Assembly (NCBI GenBank): GCA_030765045.1
Contig: CM060963.1
Location: forward strand, 113,534,735 to 113,598,734
Direction: 5' to 3'
Source of the DNA: Tenodera sinensis
Lineage: Eukaryota; Arthropoda; Insecta; Mantodea; Mantidae
DNA: 64,000 nucleotides
Shown: positions 36,045 through 45,481 of the stretch, piece after piece
Layout: the number at the start of each line of letters is the position of its first letter
How positions within the stretch are numbered: position 1 is the stretch's first letter
Made by a program: the position numbers and the translations under genes
Notes under the pieces: model-generated
The model's input: the letters and a program-made list of their open reading frames with translations, nothing else
Databases searched by the model: none
What the model was told of the DNA's origin: nothing

Positions 36045-36520
36045 TCCAAAATATCTGAAGGCTCTAATTTTTAAGAGTACATGGCATGTTTCTGAGGTCA
36101 AAAATGTCGATTTCTTTTTCTGTTCACTATTGAAATCTCCATTAATTTCCGCATGCATTAATTGATATATAATATATGGATTGTACATTTTATAGTTGTG
36201 AAAATCGCATATAAATAACATGCTGCACCTGCGATGGCCTTTTTTGGGTTTTTAGCTTTTAACTTATAACTTTCTATATGTAGGTTCCATTTACTCCAAA
36301 ATTATTGCATCTAGGAGGCTCACATTTTCTGAGCTGCTAAAACGTCACAGTGACTTTAAAATCACATTTAAATAACATGTTGGACCTGCCACTCTTTTTT
36401 CTGATGTTTTTTTTTTTTTTTTTTTTTTCATTTTGCCGTAACATAATGTTATACATATCGGTACCATTTTCTCCAAAACCACTGTATCTGGAGGCTCAAA
36501 TTTTGTGAGTTGCTAAAACA
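36045..36520. repeat. Tandem repeat family C (about 180-250 bp units)
   Basis: Three related units carry 'CTCCAAAATTATTGCATCTA'-like, GGAGGCTCACATTTTCTGAG-like and TTTAAATAACATGTTGGACC-like blocks in the same order (near 36045, 36290 and 36470). A T homopolymer lies inside the second unit. No coding frame. Confidence 0.55.
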
Positions 36521-36569
36521 TCATGTCTAATCTATGTTCCGCGCATCTTGGACAGGCTCTTACGATTTT

Positions 36570-36800
36570 GATCAAATTTTGTATTCAAATAAGGTTTTGC
36601 GTTTTAAGGTAATCTATATAGCTGCCTTTCCTGAAAAAACGCAGTTGGACACAAAAAAAAAAAATGTATTCCCTCTTTTACAAATGTCATACAATTTTCT
36701 GTATGTTTGAAATAGAAATGCTACGTATTACATGCACACTGTTTTCTCTTCTCATTTTAGGTAATACATTACATCTCTTCTACAACCAATTTATATTATC
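36570..36800 (+). repeat. Family B unit
   Basis: ACAATTTTCTGTATGTTTGA, AAATGCTACGTATTACATGC and TGTTTTCTCTTCTC give one unit of family B in reverse orientation to the array at 1-960. It is preceded by the phrase 'GATTTTGATCAAATTTTGTA', which also occurs before the 39.8 kb array. Confidence 0.6.
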
Positions 36801-36821
36801 TAAGGAATGACAAAATGACCG

Positions 36822-37135
36822 CCCCCGTAGCGCAGTTGTGGCGCGCCTGCCTATGGCGCGGGGGACACGGCTTCAATCCCCGGTACCGGCACGGAATGCA
36901 CCAGCCTCGTTAAGGCCCGATGGGGCCAACTGAGGAGCTTGAATAAAGAAATAGTGACCCCAGGTCGTGAAGACCGCATAACCGGCCGGGAGGGCTCGGG
37001 GCGCTGACCACGTTCCACCCTCCAGTACTGCACCCCACTCTTGACGCCTGTAGTGGGCAGAGGTGGGGGACGCAGCGGCTGGACGGCAAGCCTTGGCCCG
37101 GATAGTGTTATTGCGCCGTGGGCTTAGGTTGTATT
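36822..37135 (+). repeat. GC-rich tRNA-derived SINE, type 4
   Basis: CCGCCCCCGTAGCGCAGTTG (A box) and GACACGGCTTCAATCCCCGG (B box) are followed by a GC-rich body with CTCGTTAAGGCCCGATGGGG and CAGGTCGTGAAGACCGCATA. It differs in head and body from types 1-3. Open frames across it are chance. Confidence 0.75.
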
Positions 37136-37154
37136 TACAAAATGGATATCTGTA

Positions 37155-37447
37155 TACAGTAACCGTTAATCTCAGAAACCGGTTGACCAATCACCGCTAA
37201 ATTTGGCACGCATATATGTTTTTTCATGGAAAAGGTTTCTATGCTATTTATTTTCTCTAGTAAGTCTTCTTTTATGAGACACAATCACATTTCGTTCTCT
37301 ACTGGCTCTACAAAATACAATTCATACAATTTCCCATATGTTTGAAATAGAAATGCAACGTATTACATCCACATTATTTTCTCTACTCGCTTTTGTTTTA
37401 CGTAACAATTAACAGGTTATTCTCTACTCGCTCTTTAACATACAATT
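37155..37447 (+). repeat. Family B with conserved lead phrase
   Basis: Begins with the phrase 'AACCGGTTGACCAATCACCG' and TTTGGCACGCATATATG, then family B units (ATGCAACGTATTACATCCAC). Confidence 0.6.
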
Positions 37448-37454
37448 AATTATT

Positions 37455-38165
<711 letters not shown>

Positions 38166-38179
38166 CATTGGTATGTATG

Positions 38180-38284
38180 AGGTTGATAAACGATGATCTT
38201 CAAAGCCCGGTTGACCGATCGCCATGAAAATTGGCACATCAAAATGTCCTCTTTTTTATTTGTTTGTCTGTCTGTCTGTCTGTC
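38180..38284 (+). repeat. Conserved lead phrase before the tetranucleotide array
   Basis: 'CCCGGTTGACCGATCGCCAT' and GAAAATTGGCACATC match the lead phrases at 440-490 (inverse), 37165 and 40450. The GTCTGTCTG run follows directly. Confidence 0.55.
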
Positions 38285-38421
38285 AGTCACTCAGTCAGTC
38301 AGTCAGTCAGTCAGTCAGTCAGTCAGTCAGTCAGTCAGTCAGTCAGTCAGTCAGTCAGTCAGTCAGTCAGTCAGTCAGTCAGTCAGTCAGTCAGTCAGTC
38401 TATTTATTTATTTATATTCAT

Positions 38422-38452
<31 letters not shown>
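38285..38452. repeat. (CAGT)n then (TTTA)n microsatellite
   Basis: About 29 CAGT/AGTC tetranucleotides to 38400, then TTTA/TTCA tetranucleotides to 38452. Three plus frames stay open as a result and do not represent genes. Confidence 0.95.
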
Positions 38453-38479
38453 TTCTTGGTCATGGTTTTTATGCAATCC

Positions 38480-38790
38480 ATTTTACCACGCAATATATTA
38501 CTTTCACGTGATTTTCACTATGTCCTTTTCTTTTACGTGATACATTCACATATCCTTCTCTATTCCCTCTTCTACAAACAATTCATACATTTTTCCATAC
38601 GTTTGAAGTATTAATGCAACGTATAACATTTACATGGCTTTTTCTATTCATTTTTCTGTTACTAAGCACAAGAAACTTCTTTCTCTATTCATCTTCAACA
38701 AACAGTTCATACAATTTCTATATGTTTGGAACCGTAATGTAACGAGTTAAATTTACTCAATTTTCTTTACTCGGTATGTTCTTTATTGAT
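38480..38790 (+). repeat. Family B units
   Basis: Units with CAATATATTACTTTCACGTG, CAACGTATAACATTTACATG and CAACAAACAGTTCATACAAT, same orientation as the 37 and 40 kb copies. Confidence 0.6.
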
Positions 38791-39278
38791 GTATGTCATC
38801 CATTATACCTACTTCAGAAGAACTGTTTAATATTTACTGTTTTGCTTTTACATTTTTCCTTCATTTTTATTCCCGGGTCTATGTACACTTGGTGCTTGTT
38901 TCTTTAAATACAAAGGTTTTACTCTAGGCCACAGCGTAATTGGAAAGTTTTTTCCATTTACAAAAACTAGTTCCTTTAAGGTTTCAATATCCATCAAACA
39001 AATGTGCATTTGTTTGCAGAAATGAGGTGGGGTGGTATTGCACTATTATGTGAGTTACAAGAGGAACATATCGAGCAAGATGACTCAGGCAGTGGTTTCT
39101 GTAACTCGCATTCTGGAGGTTCAAATGGTCAAAACTTTATGACCATGGGTTTTTTTCCGAGGTTTTTCTTGGGTCGCTTGGTGAATACTGGGAAGGATAA
39201 TTATATCTCCTGTATTTCCTGTCCCTTCTCATTTCACTTCACTTTTCGTCCTGGTTGACTGTCTCAGGGTTCTAAGTG
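38791..39278. other. Unassigned DNA
   Basis: No gene supported. The plus-strand open frame 39004-39258 has no recognised motif. Confidence 0.4.
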
Positions 39279-39714
39279 TTGTTGTTGTTGTTGTTGTTGT
39301 TAGCTAATGCTGGATTTCTGACAATGAAGTCATTAATCCACTTGCTCTCCAATATTTTTCACTTTCATAAATATTGAAGAGACTTAGCAGTAAATGTAAC
39401 CGCTTCTTAGAGAGCACCATATTTTTATGTTTTGGCGGTCACATCGCTCTCTCACAACCCCCAGAATGTCTGGAGGACCACACCTGTCGTTGGTTTACGG
39501 GTCTCACCGACCTGACCGGGAGAGTTATCAAAATAAATTCACCGACCATATCCTCTGATTACCAATCAGAGGACATATTACATGCCATGACAGGTCAGGA
39601 TGTTAGGGATTAAGGTTTTATAGAGAAATGGAGAGGTTGGAAAAATAAAGACTCCCTAGCCCTCAGGAACCCTAGCAGCATCGGGGTCGGAAGAGAACAA
39701 GAGATGATCAAGGT
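39279..39714 (-). mobile_element. SINE with LINE-derived 3' end (family S), full copy
   Basis: Read on the minus strand it starts near GATCATCTCTTGTTCTCTTC, contains a hairpin CCTCTGATT-N3-AATCAGAGG and the conserved CCGGTCAGGTCGGTGAGACC, and ends with a (ACA)n tail. The last 50-60 bases before the tail translate as KYWRASGLMTSLSEIQH-stop, the C-terminus of the I-type LINE ORF2 at 44.76 kb (KYWKARMLMASLPDARH). Copies lie at 49455, 52571 and 58871. The 70-residue antisense frame is shared but its differences between copies are mostly amino-acid changing, so it is not a gene. An internally deleted LINE is an alternative origin. Confidence 0.75.
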
Positions 39715-39779
39715 AAGGTCAGATAGAAAAGTTACAGTGAGGAGCAAAACACCAGTAAATTCATTCTTGTATATAAATA

Positions 39780-40585
39780 TATATATTCTGCGCAACTTGG
39801 AAACAGCTCTAACGATTTCGATCAAATTTTGTACACCTCTTTCTCTACTCACTCTTCTACAAATAAGTCATGCAATTTTCTGTATGTTTGAAATAGAGAT
39901 GCTGCATGTTACATTCACAGTGGTTTCTCTACTTACTTTTAGGTATCACATTTACATCTCGTTCTCTACTCACCCTTCTATAAATAATTTTCCATAAAAA
40001 AACGTGATTTTGCACCAAAAAACATTTTTATCCCCACTTTTAAAATTAGTCATGCCATGTTCTGTATGTTTTAAATAGAAATGCTATTACATTCATACTG
40101 TTTTCTCCTCTCACTATTAGGAAACAAATTCACATCTCTCTCTACTCACTGCTCTACAAATAAGTCATACAATTTCATGCATGTTTCAAATAGAAATGCT
40201 ACATATTACATTCATACTGTTTTCTCTACTTCTTTTTGGGTAATACACTCATAACTGTTTCTCTACTTACTCTTCTAGAAATGTCATACAATTTTGTGCA
40301 TGTTTGATATAGAAATGCTGCATGTTACATTCACAGTTTTTACTCTACTCAGTTTTAGGTAACACCTTCACATGTCTTTCTCCACTCACTCTTCTACAAA
40401 CAATTCATATCATCTATACAACTTGAATGTTTGTATATATCTAACTGTTAATCTTGAAAACCGCTTAGCCGATCACTGCAAAATTCGGCACGTATATGTA
40501 TTTTTTTCATGGAGAGTTTTTATGGTAACAATTTTACTACACAATATATTACTTTCAAATGGTTTTCTACTCTAAATGTTGACAG
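39780..40585 (+). repeat. Family B array
   Basis: At least four units at about 120-180 bp spacing (cores near 39900, 40080, 40196 and 40316), then the lead phrase (ACCGCTTAGCCGATCACTGC at 40460) and CACAATATATTACTTTCAAA. Same orientation as 36.7-38.7 kb and opposite to 1-960. Confidence 0.7.
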
Positions 40586-40589
40586 GGGT

Positions 40590-40880
40590 TTTAACAGCAT
40601 GAAAGGTTCATTTGCTATTTGTAGCTCCTCGTCTTCCAGATAGGGGAGGTCTCCATGTCCTGCACCCACCCAGGAGATCTGAAAACCCACAGGAGTAGGG
40701 GAACCAGTTGTACACACTGCTACCGGGAAGTGTAGCTGTTGGGCTGCTGGCCCCTGCTGTCGTCTCTCGACTGTTCGGCCACCCTTAATATCCCCCCCAC
40801 CTCACCCCTTCCTCCCAGGGACCATCCCATCAGGAGCATAAGGACATAAATTTCATAGTTCTACGTCCCCTCCTATAAGA
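40590..40880. repeat. GC-rich unclassified repeat
   Basis: GC-rich relative to the flanks, with CCCACCTCACCCCTTCCTCC. It resembles the block at 32.5 kb. No promoter boxes or coding potential seen. Confidence 0.35.
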
Positions 40881-41233
40881 GTCACATTCTTTTCTCATCA
40901 TTAACCAAAATAATCCCAAAACTAATATACAGATACATTCTTTCTTTCACATTTGTAAACCTCAAGAACTTGAAACACATTGGCTTATCTGGCATCTGGT
41001 TAGCAAAGTGATAGAGCTATTAGGTATGTATATACAATATATTAACATTTATTCTTTCACACTGGTTATATTTAGACAGTCACAATGGCATCCTTGTAAT
41101 GTCTCCCATCATGTAAAAACCTGAGTGTGTCCGTGGAATTGAATTTGTCAAATCTGATTCAGTTTTGCATGTAAGAAATATCCATTGAATTTTGCATTTA
41201 ATGTTCAAGCACATTTTATTTCAACCATGACAA
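40881..41233. other. Unassigned AT-rich DNA, possible intron
   Basis: No feature recognised. Confidence 0.4.
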
Positions 41234-41432
41234 ACACAAAATTTAATGGTGGCTGACCCCTGACCATTACTATTCTCTTTCCTGTGTGCAAATAAATTTT
41301 GTAGGTGCAAATGATATTTATCTCACCAGCTTTACAGCATGATTAACAGTGTGTTCAACTATACAACATCACAAGGTGTGGCAAGCCTCTGATTGGATGT
41401 TGTGTTGAACAAGCCACCATTAAATTTTGTGT
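41234..41432 (+). mobile_element. MITE family D, copy 1 (199 bp)
   Basis: The ends ACACAAAATTTAATGGTGGCT and its exact complement at 41412-41432 are 21-bp perfect terminal inverted repeats. The interior is noncoding. An inverted second copy lies 0.7 kb downstream. Confidence 0.75.
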
Positions 41433-42097
41433 CAGCCATAGTTGCTCTTCCTCATGCAAGTTAAAAACATTTACTTTGTTTGAGTATTTATGAAATGACT
41501 CCTGATGCATTCATACATGTCTCATTTATAAACTTAGCATTGTTCAAAATTGATATATTTGAAAATTGGTATACAACATCTTCAATGCATTGAAACTTTA
41601 ATCTGGGATTTTATTATGATAAGAAAAAAATGGGCAAATTTTAAGTGACTGGTTGCAAAAGCCACCATTTGTGTGTTGATAATAGGTTTCACAGTTTTAT
41701 GCAGAAATTGCTTATAGGACTCTTAGGAATCTTGATTAGAAATCACTACAGTACAGTAGGGTCAAAATCATAAACAAATCAATCAGAGGACAGATAGTAC
41801 CTCTCAAAGCCCAAAGATGTTTGCACAACAAATCTACCAGGCTTAATGACACATGACAACCTTAAACAACAATGTTTTAATACTATTATGCTTCTAAATA
41901 CACAAAGTGGTAAAGACAGAAATATTATTTTTCTAATATCAAGAATATTACAAATATCAGTATGATATTTCAATAAAAAATATTTAAGCATATTTAAGTA
42001 GAGAAACTATGAAAGTATACCTTTATAGTAGGTTTTTATTAGTTAATAAAGTGAATGTGTCCTTCAAACTAAGATTATTTTATCTCCTATAGCTGTT

Positions 42098-42295
42098 GCA
42101 TAATTTAACGGTGGCTAGTTCAACACAAAATCTAATCATAGGCTTGCTACGCCTTGCAATAGGTGTGTAATTAAACACACTGTAAGATCAGGCTGTACAA
42201 CTGGCGATATAAATATCATTTGCACACACAAAATTTATTTGTACAATAAGATAAAGAATAGTAATAGTCAATTATCAACCTCCTTTAAATTTTGC
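42098..42295 (-). mobile_element. MITE family D, copy 2, diverged
   Basis: Inverted, more diverged copy: CATAATTTAACGGTGGCT at the left end and a decayed CCTCCTTTAAATTTTGC right end. The interior (CTAATCATAGGCTTGC, AATAGTAATAGTCA) matches copy 1 in reverse. Confidence 0.65.
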
Positions 42296-42632
42296 AGCTA
42301 ACATAATTCTCAATCTTTATATAGCTTTTTAAATATTTATAGGGAAACTTATTTTGATGGGCTAAATCACTAGAGGAGGAGTTTGTACATTATTTATTTA
42401 TAATGTACTGATATGTTTTATTTGATTATAATTTGGTGCTTATTATTTGTATTGTAATCCTTTTTCTTTTAATCTCTTTTCTAATACAATCTTTTTTGTG
42501 TATTTTATTTAATTAGCAATTCCATATGTAACTTTATTTTATGGATGCAATAAATGTTATTGATACTGAATATAAATACAATAATTCTATCTTCCTTTCA
42601 TAGAAGTTTGAAAACAGTGTTGTTGTAATTAA

Positions 42633-42747
42633 TTTAATTTAAAAGGTGAGTTAATTAATAACACTGAACAACACTTACAACATATTTTTCTGGAATATGT
42701 TGTAAGTGTTGTTCAGTGTTATTAATTAACTCACCTTTTAAATTAAA
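42633..42747. repeat. Perfect 54-bp inverted repeat with 7-nt loop
   Basis: The arms 42633-42686 and 42694-42747 are exact reverse complements (for example AAAAGGTGAGTTAATTAATA in the left arm and TATTAATTAACTCACCTTTT in the right). The loop is TTTCTGG. A transcript from either strand would form a 54-bp hairpin. It lies 92 bp upstream of the VAMP-like exon, within the presumed intron. It is AT-rich and shows no target duplication. Confidence 0.95.
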
Positions 42748-42838
42748 AAAAAAAACAATAATTATTGTTTGCTGTTTTGTAAAACAGTAATATAACTTGT
42801 GCTCTAAGTGTTCATTTTTCTTTCTGATGTTAATATAG

Positions 42839-42919
42839 GAAATTTGCCCCACAATGGCACAAGGTAGAGTTATGGATGCATGGGATACTGCAACAACTTC
42901 ACATGCTGATGTAGAACAG
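42839..42919 (+). CDS. VAMP/synaptobrevin-like R-SNARE, first coding exon
   Basis: The exon runs from the acceptor TTAATATAG to the donor CAG/GTAATG. The ATG at 42854 has a good context (CCCACAATGG) and opens 22 codons: MAQGRVMDAWDTATTSHADV then EQ, ending in phase 0. Joined to the exon at 57375 it gives DVEQVVDIMNGNVDKVLEK, which aligns with the conserved QVDEVVDIMR.NVDKVLER start of the synaptobrevin SNARE motif. R-SNAREs sit on vesicles and pair with Q-SNAREs to drive fusion. The N-terminus is short and lacks the usual LQQTQ stretch. The rest of the SNARE helix and the membrane anchor must lie beyond 57.45 kb. A decayed paralogue is possible. Confidence 0.7.
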
Positions 42920-43369
42920 GTAATGTACAACTTGAATAGTTTAGGTTGTTACAAAAACAGTTTCTTCATTATCTTTCTTTTTATTTGATGTAGTTTGTTT
43001 TTTCATCAATATTAGTGTTTTTTTATTTCACTATATTCTTCCTCGTATTTTTTTTACTGTTATTAAAACTTACTGCCCCAAAAGGTTGTAACATACAACC
43101 CAAGGTTTCTACATGTTTTCATTACTATTTTTTCTAGGTAAAGGTAAGTTGAAGCAGCAATCACTCAGCCTCTTTAAGGCCATGTGAAACTACTGGAAGC
43201 TTTATGCCATGAGAGTAGCAGAACCTAAATAAAAAGCTCTGCTTCCTATGTTTGTAAAATAGCTAAAGAAATGCTACTTAAAAGAGAAACTAAATGTATT
43301 AACGTCAATGATTAGAAATGTCATCATATTTTTACATTTTCTGCTATATATATAACACAAAATGAAAAG
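42920..43369. other. Intron start, unassigned
   Basis: Follows the donor of the VAMP-like exon. No further exon or repeat seen. Confidence 0.4.
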
Positions 43370-43905
43370 TTCGACAAATACCAATCCTGATACTATGTAC
43401 AGTATCTTTCAAGTATGTGACACAAAGATTTTTAAAAAAAAATCTCTCCCATTCCAAACTATCCTTTACATGGACATGTTTCCAAAAAATTTGATCTCCT
43501 CTAAAACTGGCTCCTGTTTTGATTAAATGACCACATGTTTAAGGCATTTTTATGAACAATGAAATATATATGTTGAATTTTCTCGTAATAGCCTTTGAAG
43601 TCCTCTTCATTCTGAATGCCCTTTGCATAACTGATAAACCGTAAGAGACAGACAAAATCTTATCACACAGAAAATGTAGATTTCATCAAAGCACATAACT
43701 TCTCAAATACATCTTTCTTTAGAGTTAGCCATTTTTTAGATAATCCTTGTTCTAGATTTGAATTTTCAATTTACTCTTTTCTGAAACAGGAAGTCAACAT
43801 TCATTCTTATTTTCTCTTCTTGTCATAGCAAAGCCATAACATAGCAACCACTCTTAAAAGATTTGACTGCTGCTTAAGTTTTCTCAATTTCCCTTTTACC
43901 ATTAT
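43370..43905 (-). repeat. Family A, diverged old copy
   Basis: Blocks such as TTTAAGGCATTTTTATGAAC and CTTTGCATAACTGATAAACC follow the family A order but with many differences, so this copy is much older than those at 17-19 kb. Confidence 0.5.
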
Positions 43906-44039
43906 ACTCAGAAGGAAATATCTCTGTTTATTTTATTTCTTGTCTGCCTACATCATGTACATGAAATTAAACATGCCAATAGAATGCCATAATAAACATA
44001 ATTTCAGATTAATCCTCTTTTCATTCTATATAATCTACT

Positions 44040-44165
44040 GGCATACACACACACGTGTGCGCACACACATGCACGAACCACACATGCAGGCATGCACATG
44101 CACACATACACTCGCACTTTCACACACATACAAAACAACATTAGCATGCACACTCACACATACAA
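44040..44165. repeat. CA/CATG-rich simple sequence
   Basis: Imperfect ACACAC and CATGCACA repeats. Confidence 0.7.
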
Positions 44166-44429
44166 GGTGAATAATTTTTTAATAATAACAACTAATACAC
44201 ATATGCTAGCAAAGATTAGTTACTAGTAAGTTTTCATTTAAAAATGCATCATATGCATTCATCACACTATGATATGCTTTATTTATCATGCATTTGGTTA
44301 ATGTATAGGTAGGCATATAAATTTGTTCAATGAGGTGTTATTCCAAAAGCTGATTGGTAATTTGTTATCTACTACCTATATATCAAGGCTTTTTTTCATA
44401 TCATCTTATGCTATGTGTTTGAGTCATCA

Positions 44430-44740
44430 GGTCCTGCTTTCCCCTTGTGTCACGATTATGGATTGATGAATTAAAGGAAGTGACCTGTTGCATATGCACA
44501 TAATGGATTTTAGCATAAAAATGCTAGGAAGAGTTAGGATTGATAATCTTTTAAATACTTCCCTACATGAGCTTTTCATGAGCAATTTTGCAATGTATCT
44601 TAAAGCTTGTTTCTGTAATATAAAAATTATCTTTAAACTCGCTTTTGAAGTTGATCCCTTCAATTTAATTCCATATGTAATAGTTGAGTGAATTAAAGCT
44701 ACTGTCTTAGCAGTTTCTGCTGATGTACATAAGCATTGAT
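44430..44740 (-). pseudogene. Jockey/CR1-type LINE fragment (RT C-terminal)
   Basis: Minus-strand frame with ALIHSTITYGIKLKG, IFILQKQALRYIAKLL and SCREVFKRLSILTLPSIFML. This is the post-catalytic 'h..l.YGi..WG ... Q...lR.I ... c...f..l.iLtlps' region of Jockey/CR1 LINEs. It is cut at its upstream side by the tail of the I-type LINE, so that LINE probably inserted into it. Endonuclease-like remains at 50.8 kb may be its other end. Confidence 0.65.
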
Positions 44741-44761
44741 ATATGTTGTTGTTGTTGTTTT

Positions 44762-45481
44762 CTAGTGCCTTGCATCTGGCAATGAAGCCATCAACATTCG
44801 TGCTTTCCAATACTTTTGAACTGTAGTTTCTTCTGATCTTAATGCTTCACAGGTCTTCAAGTGGTCTTCGTTCATTTCTGCTGGATCGTTACACAGGACA
44901 CATATTGGTGAGGCTGAGATACCTATTCTATAGAGATGACTTGCTAAGCAGTCGTGATTTGTCAATAGTCGGAAGCCTGCAACCGCTGTTTTCCTTGGTC
45001 TCTGGGGGATTATATCCGGGTTGGAAAGTAGTGTATTCCATTTTTTATCTTTGGCATTTGCTTCTATTTCTTGTAGGTATGAATGAGAAAATTTTTTAAT
45101 GATCAAGCGTTTTATTGAGGAATATGAGAAATTGAATTTAGACTTTTGTTTCATTGTTGTGCCTTTCTTTGCAAGTGAGTCTGCAGCTTCATTCCCCATG
45201 ACCCCACAGAGTGCTGGAATCCATTGGAGATGAACAGTCTTATTAACTTTTTGGAGTTGTGTTAACATTTTGTTGCATTCTATAATTTTTGTTGACTTCT
45301 TTGTAGTAATTGAACATATTCCCTGAATTGCAGCTTTAGAATCTGAAAGAATTACTGCCTTGTTAAATTTATTTAAGGGAAGATTTAATAATTGTCGGAG
45401 AGCAATGTGCATAGCTTCAATTTCTCCATCATAATTTGTTGTGTCTCTGCCAACAGAATATAAAAGGAAAAATGTGAACAC
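44762..45481 (-). pseudogene. I-type LINE ORF2: RNase H and C-terminal domain
   Basis: A 239-codon open segment with the RNase H residues NYDGEIEAMHIALRQ (Glu), AVILSDSKAAIQGI (Asp) and VMGNEAADSLAKKG (last Asp). Then the C-terminal domain KTAVAGFRLLTNHDCLASHL with a Cys-rich PICVLCNDPAEMNEDHLKTC knuckle, ending KARMLMASLPDARH-stop. It overlaps the RT frame by about 97 bases in another phase. The upstream half of RNase H (HIYTDGSSKENLTGAGV) is at the end of the RT frame, so one indel within RNase H is the only break. Confidence 0.85.

Noticed and set aside
36873..37190. Minus-strand 105-codon frame and its neighbour in GC-rich DNA
   Set aside because: They overlap a tRNA-derived SINE with clear A and B boxes.
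38260..38460. CRISPR-like regular repeat
   Set aside because: It is a plain tetranucleotide microsatellite without spacers, and the genome is eukaryotic.
39374..39613. Conserved 70-80 residue frame (CLEDHTCRWFTGLTDLTGRV) repeated in three SINE copies
   Set aside because: Differences between copies are mostly amino-acid changing and one copy has a frameshift, so conservation reflects recent SINE spread and not selection on a protein.
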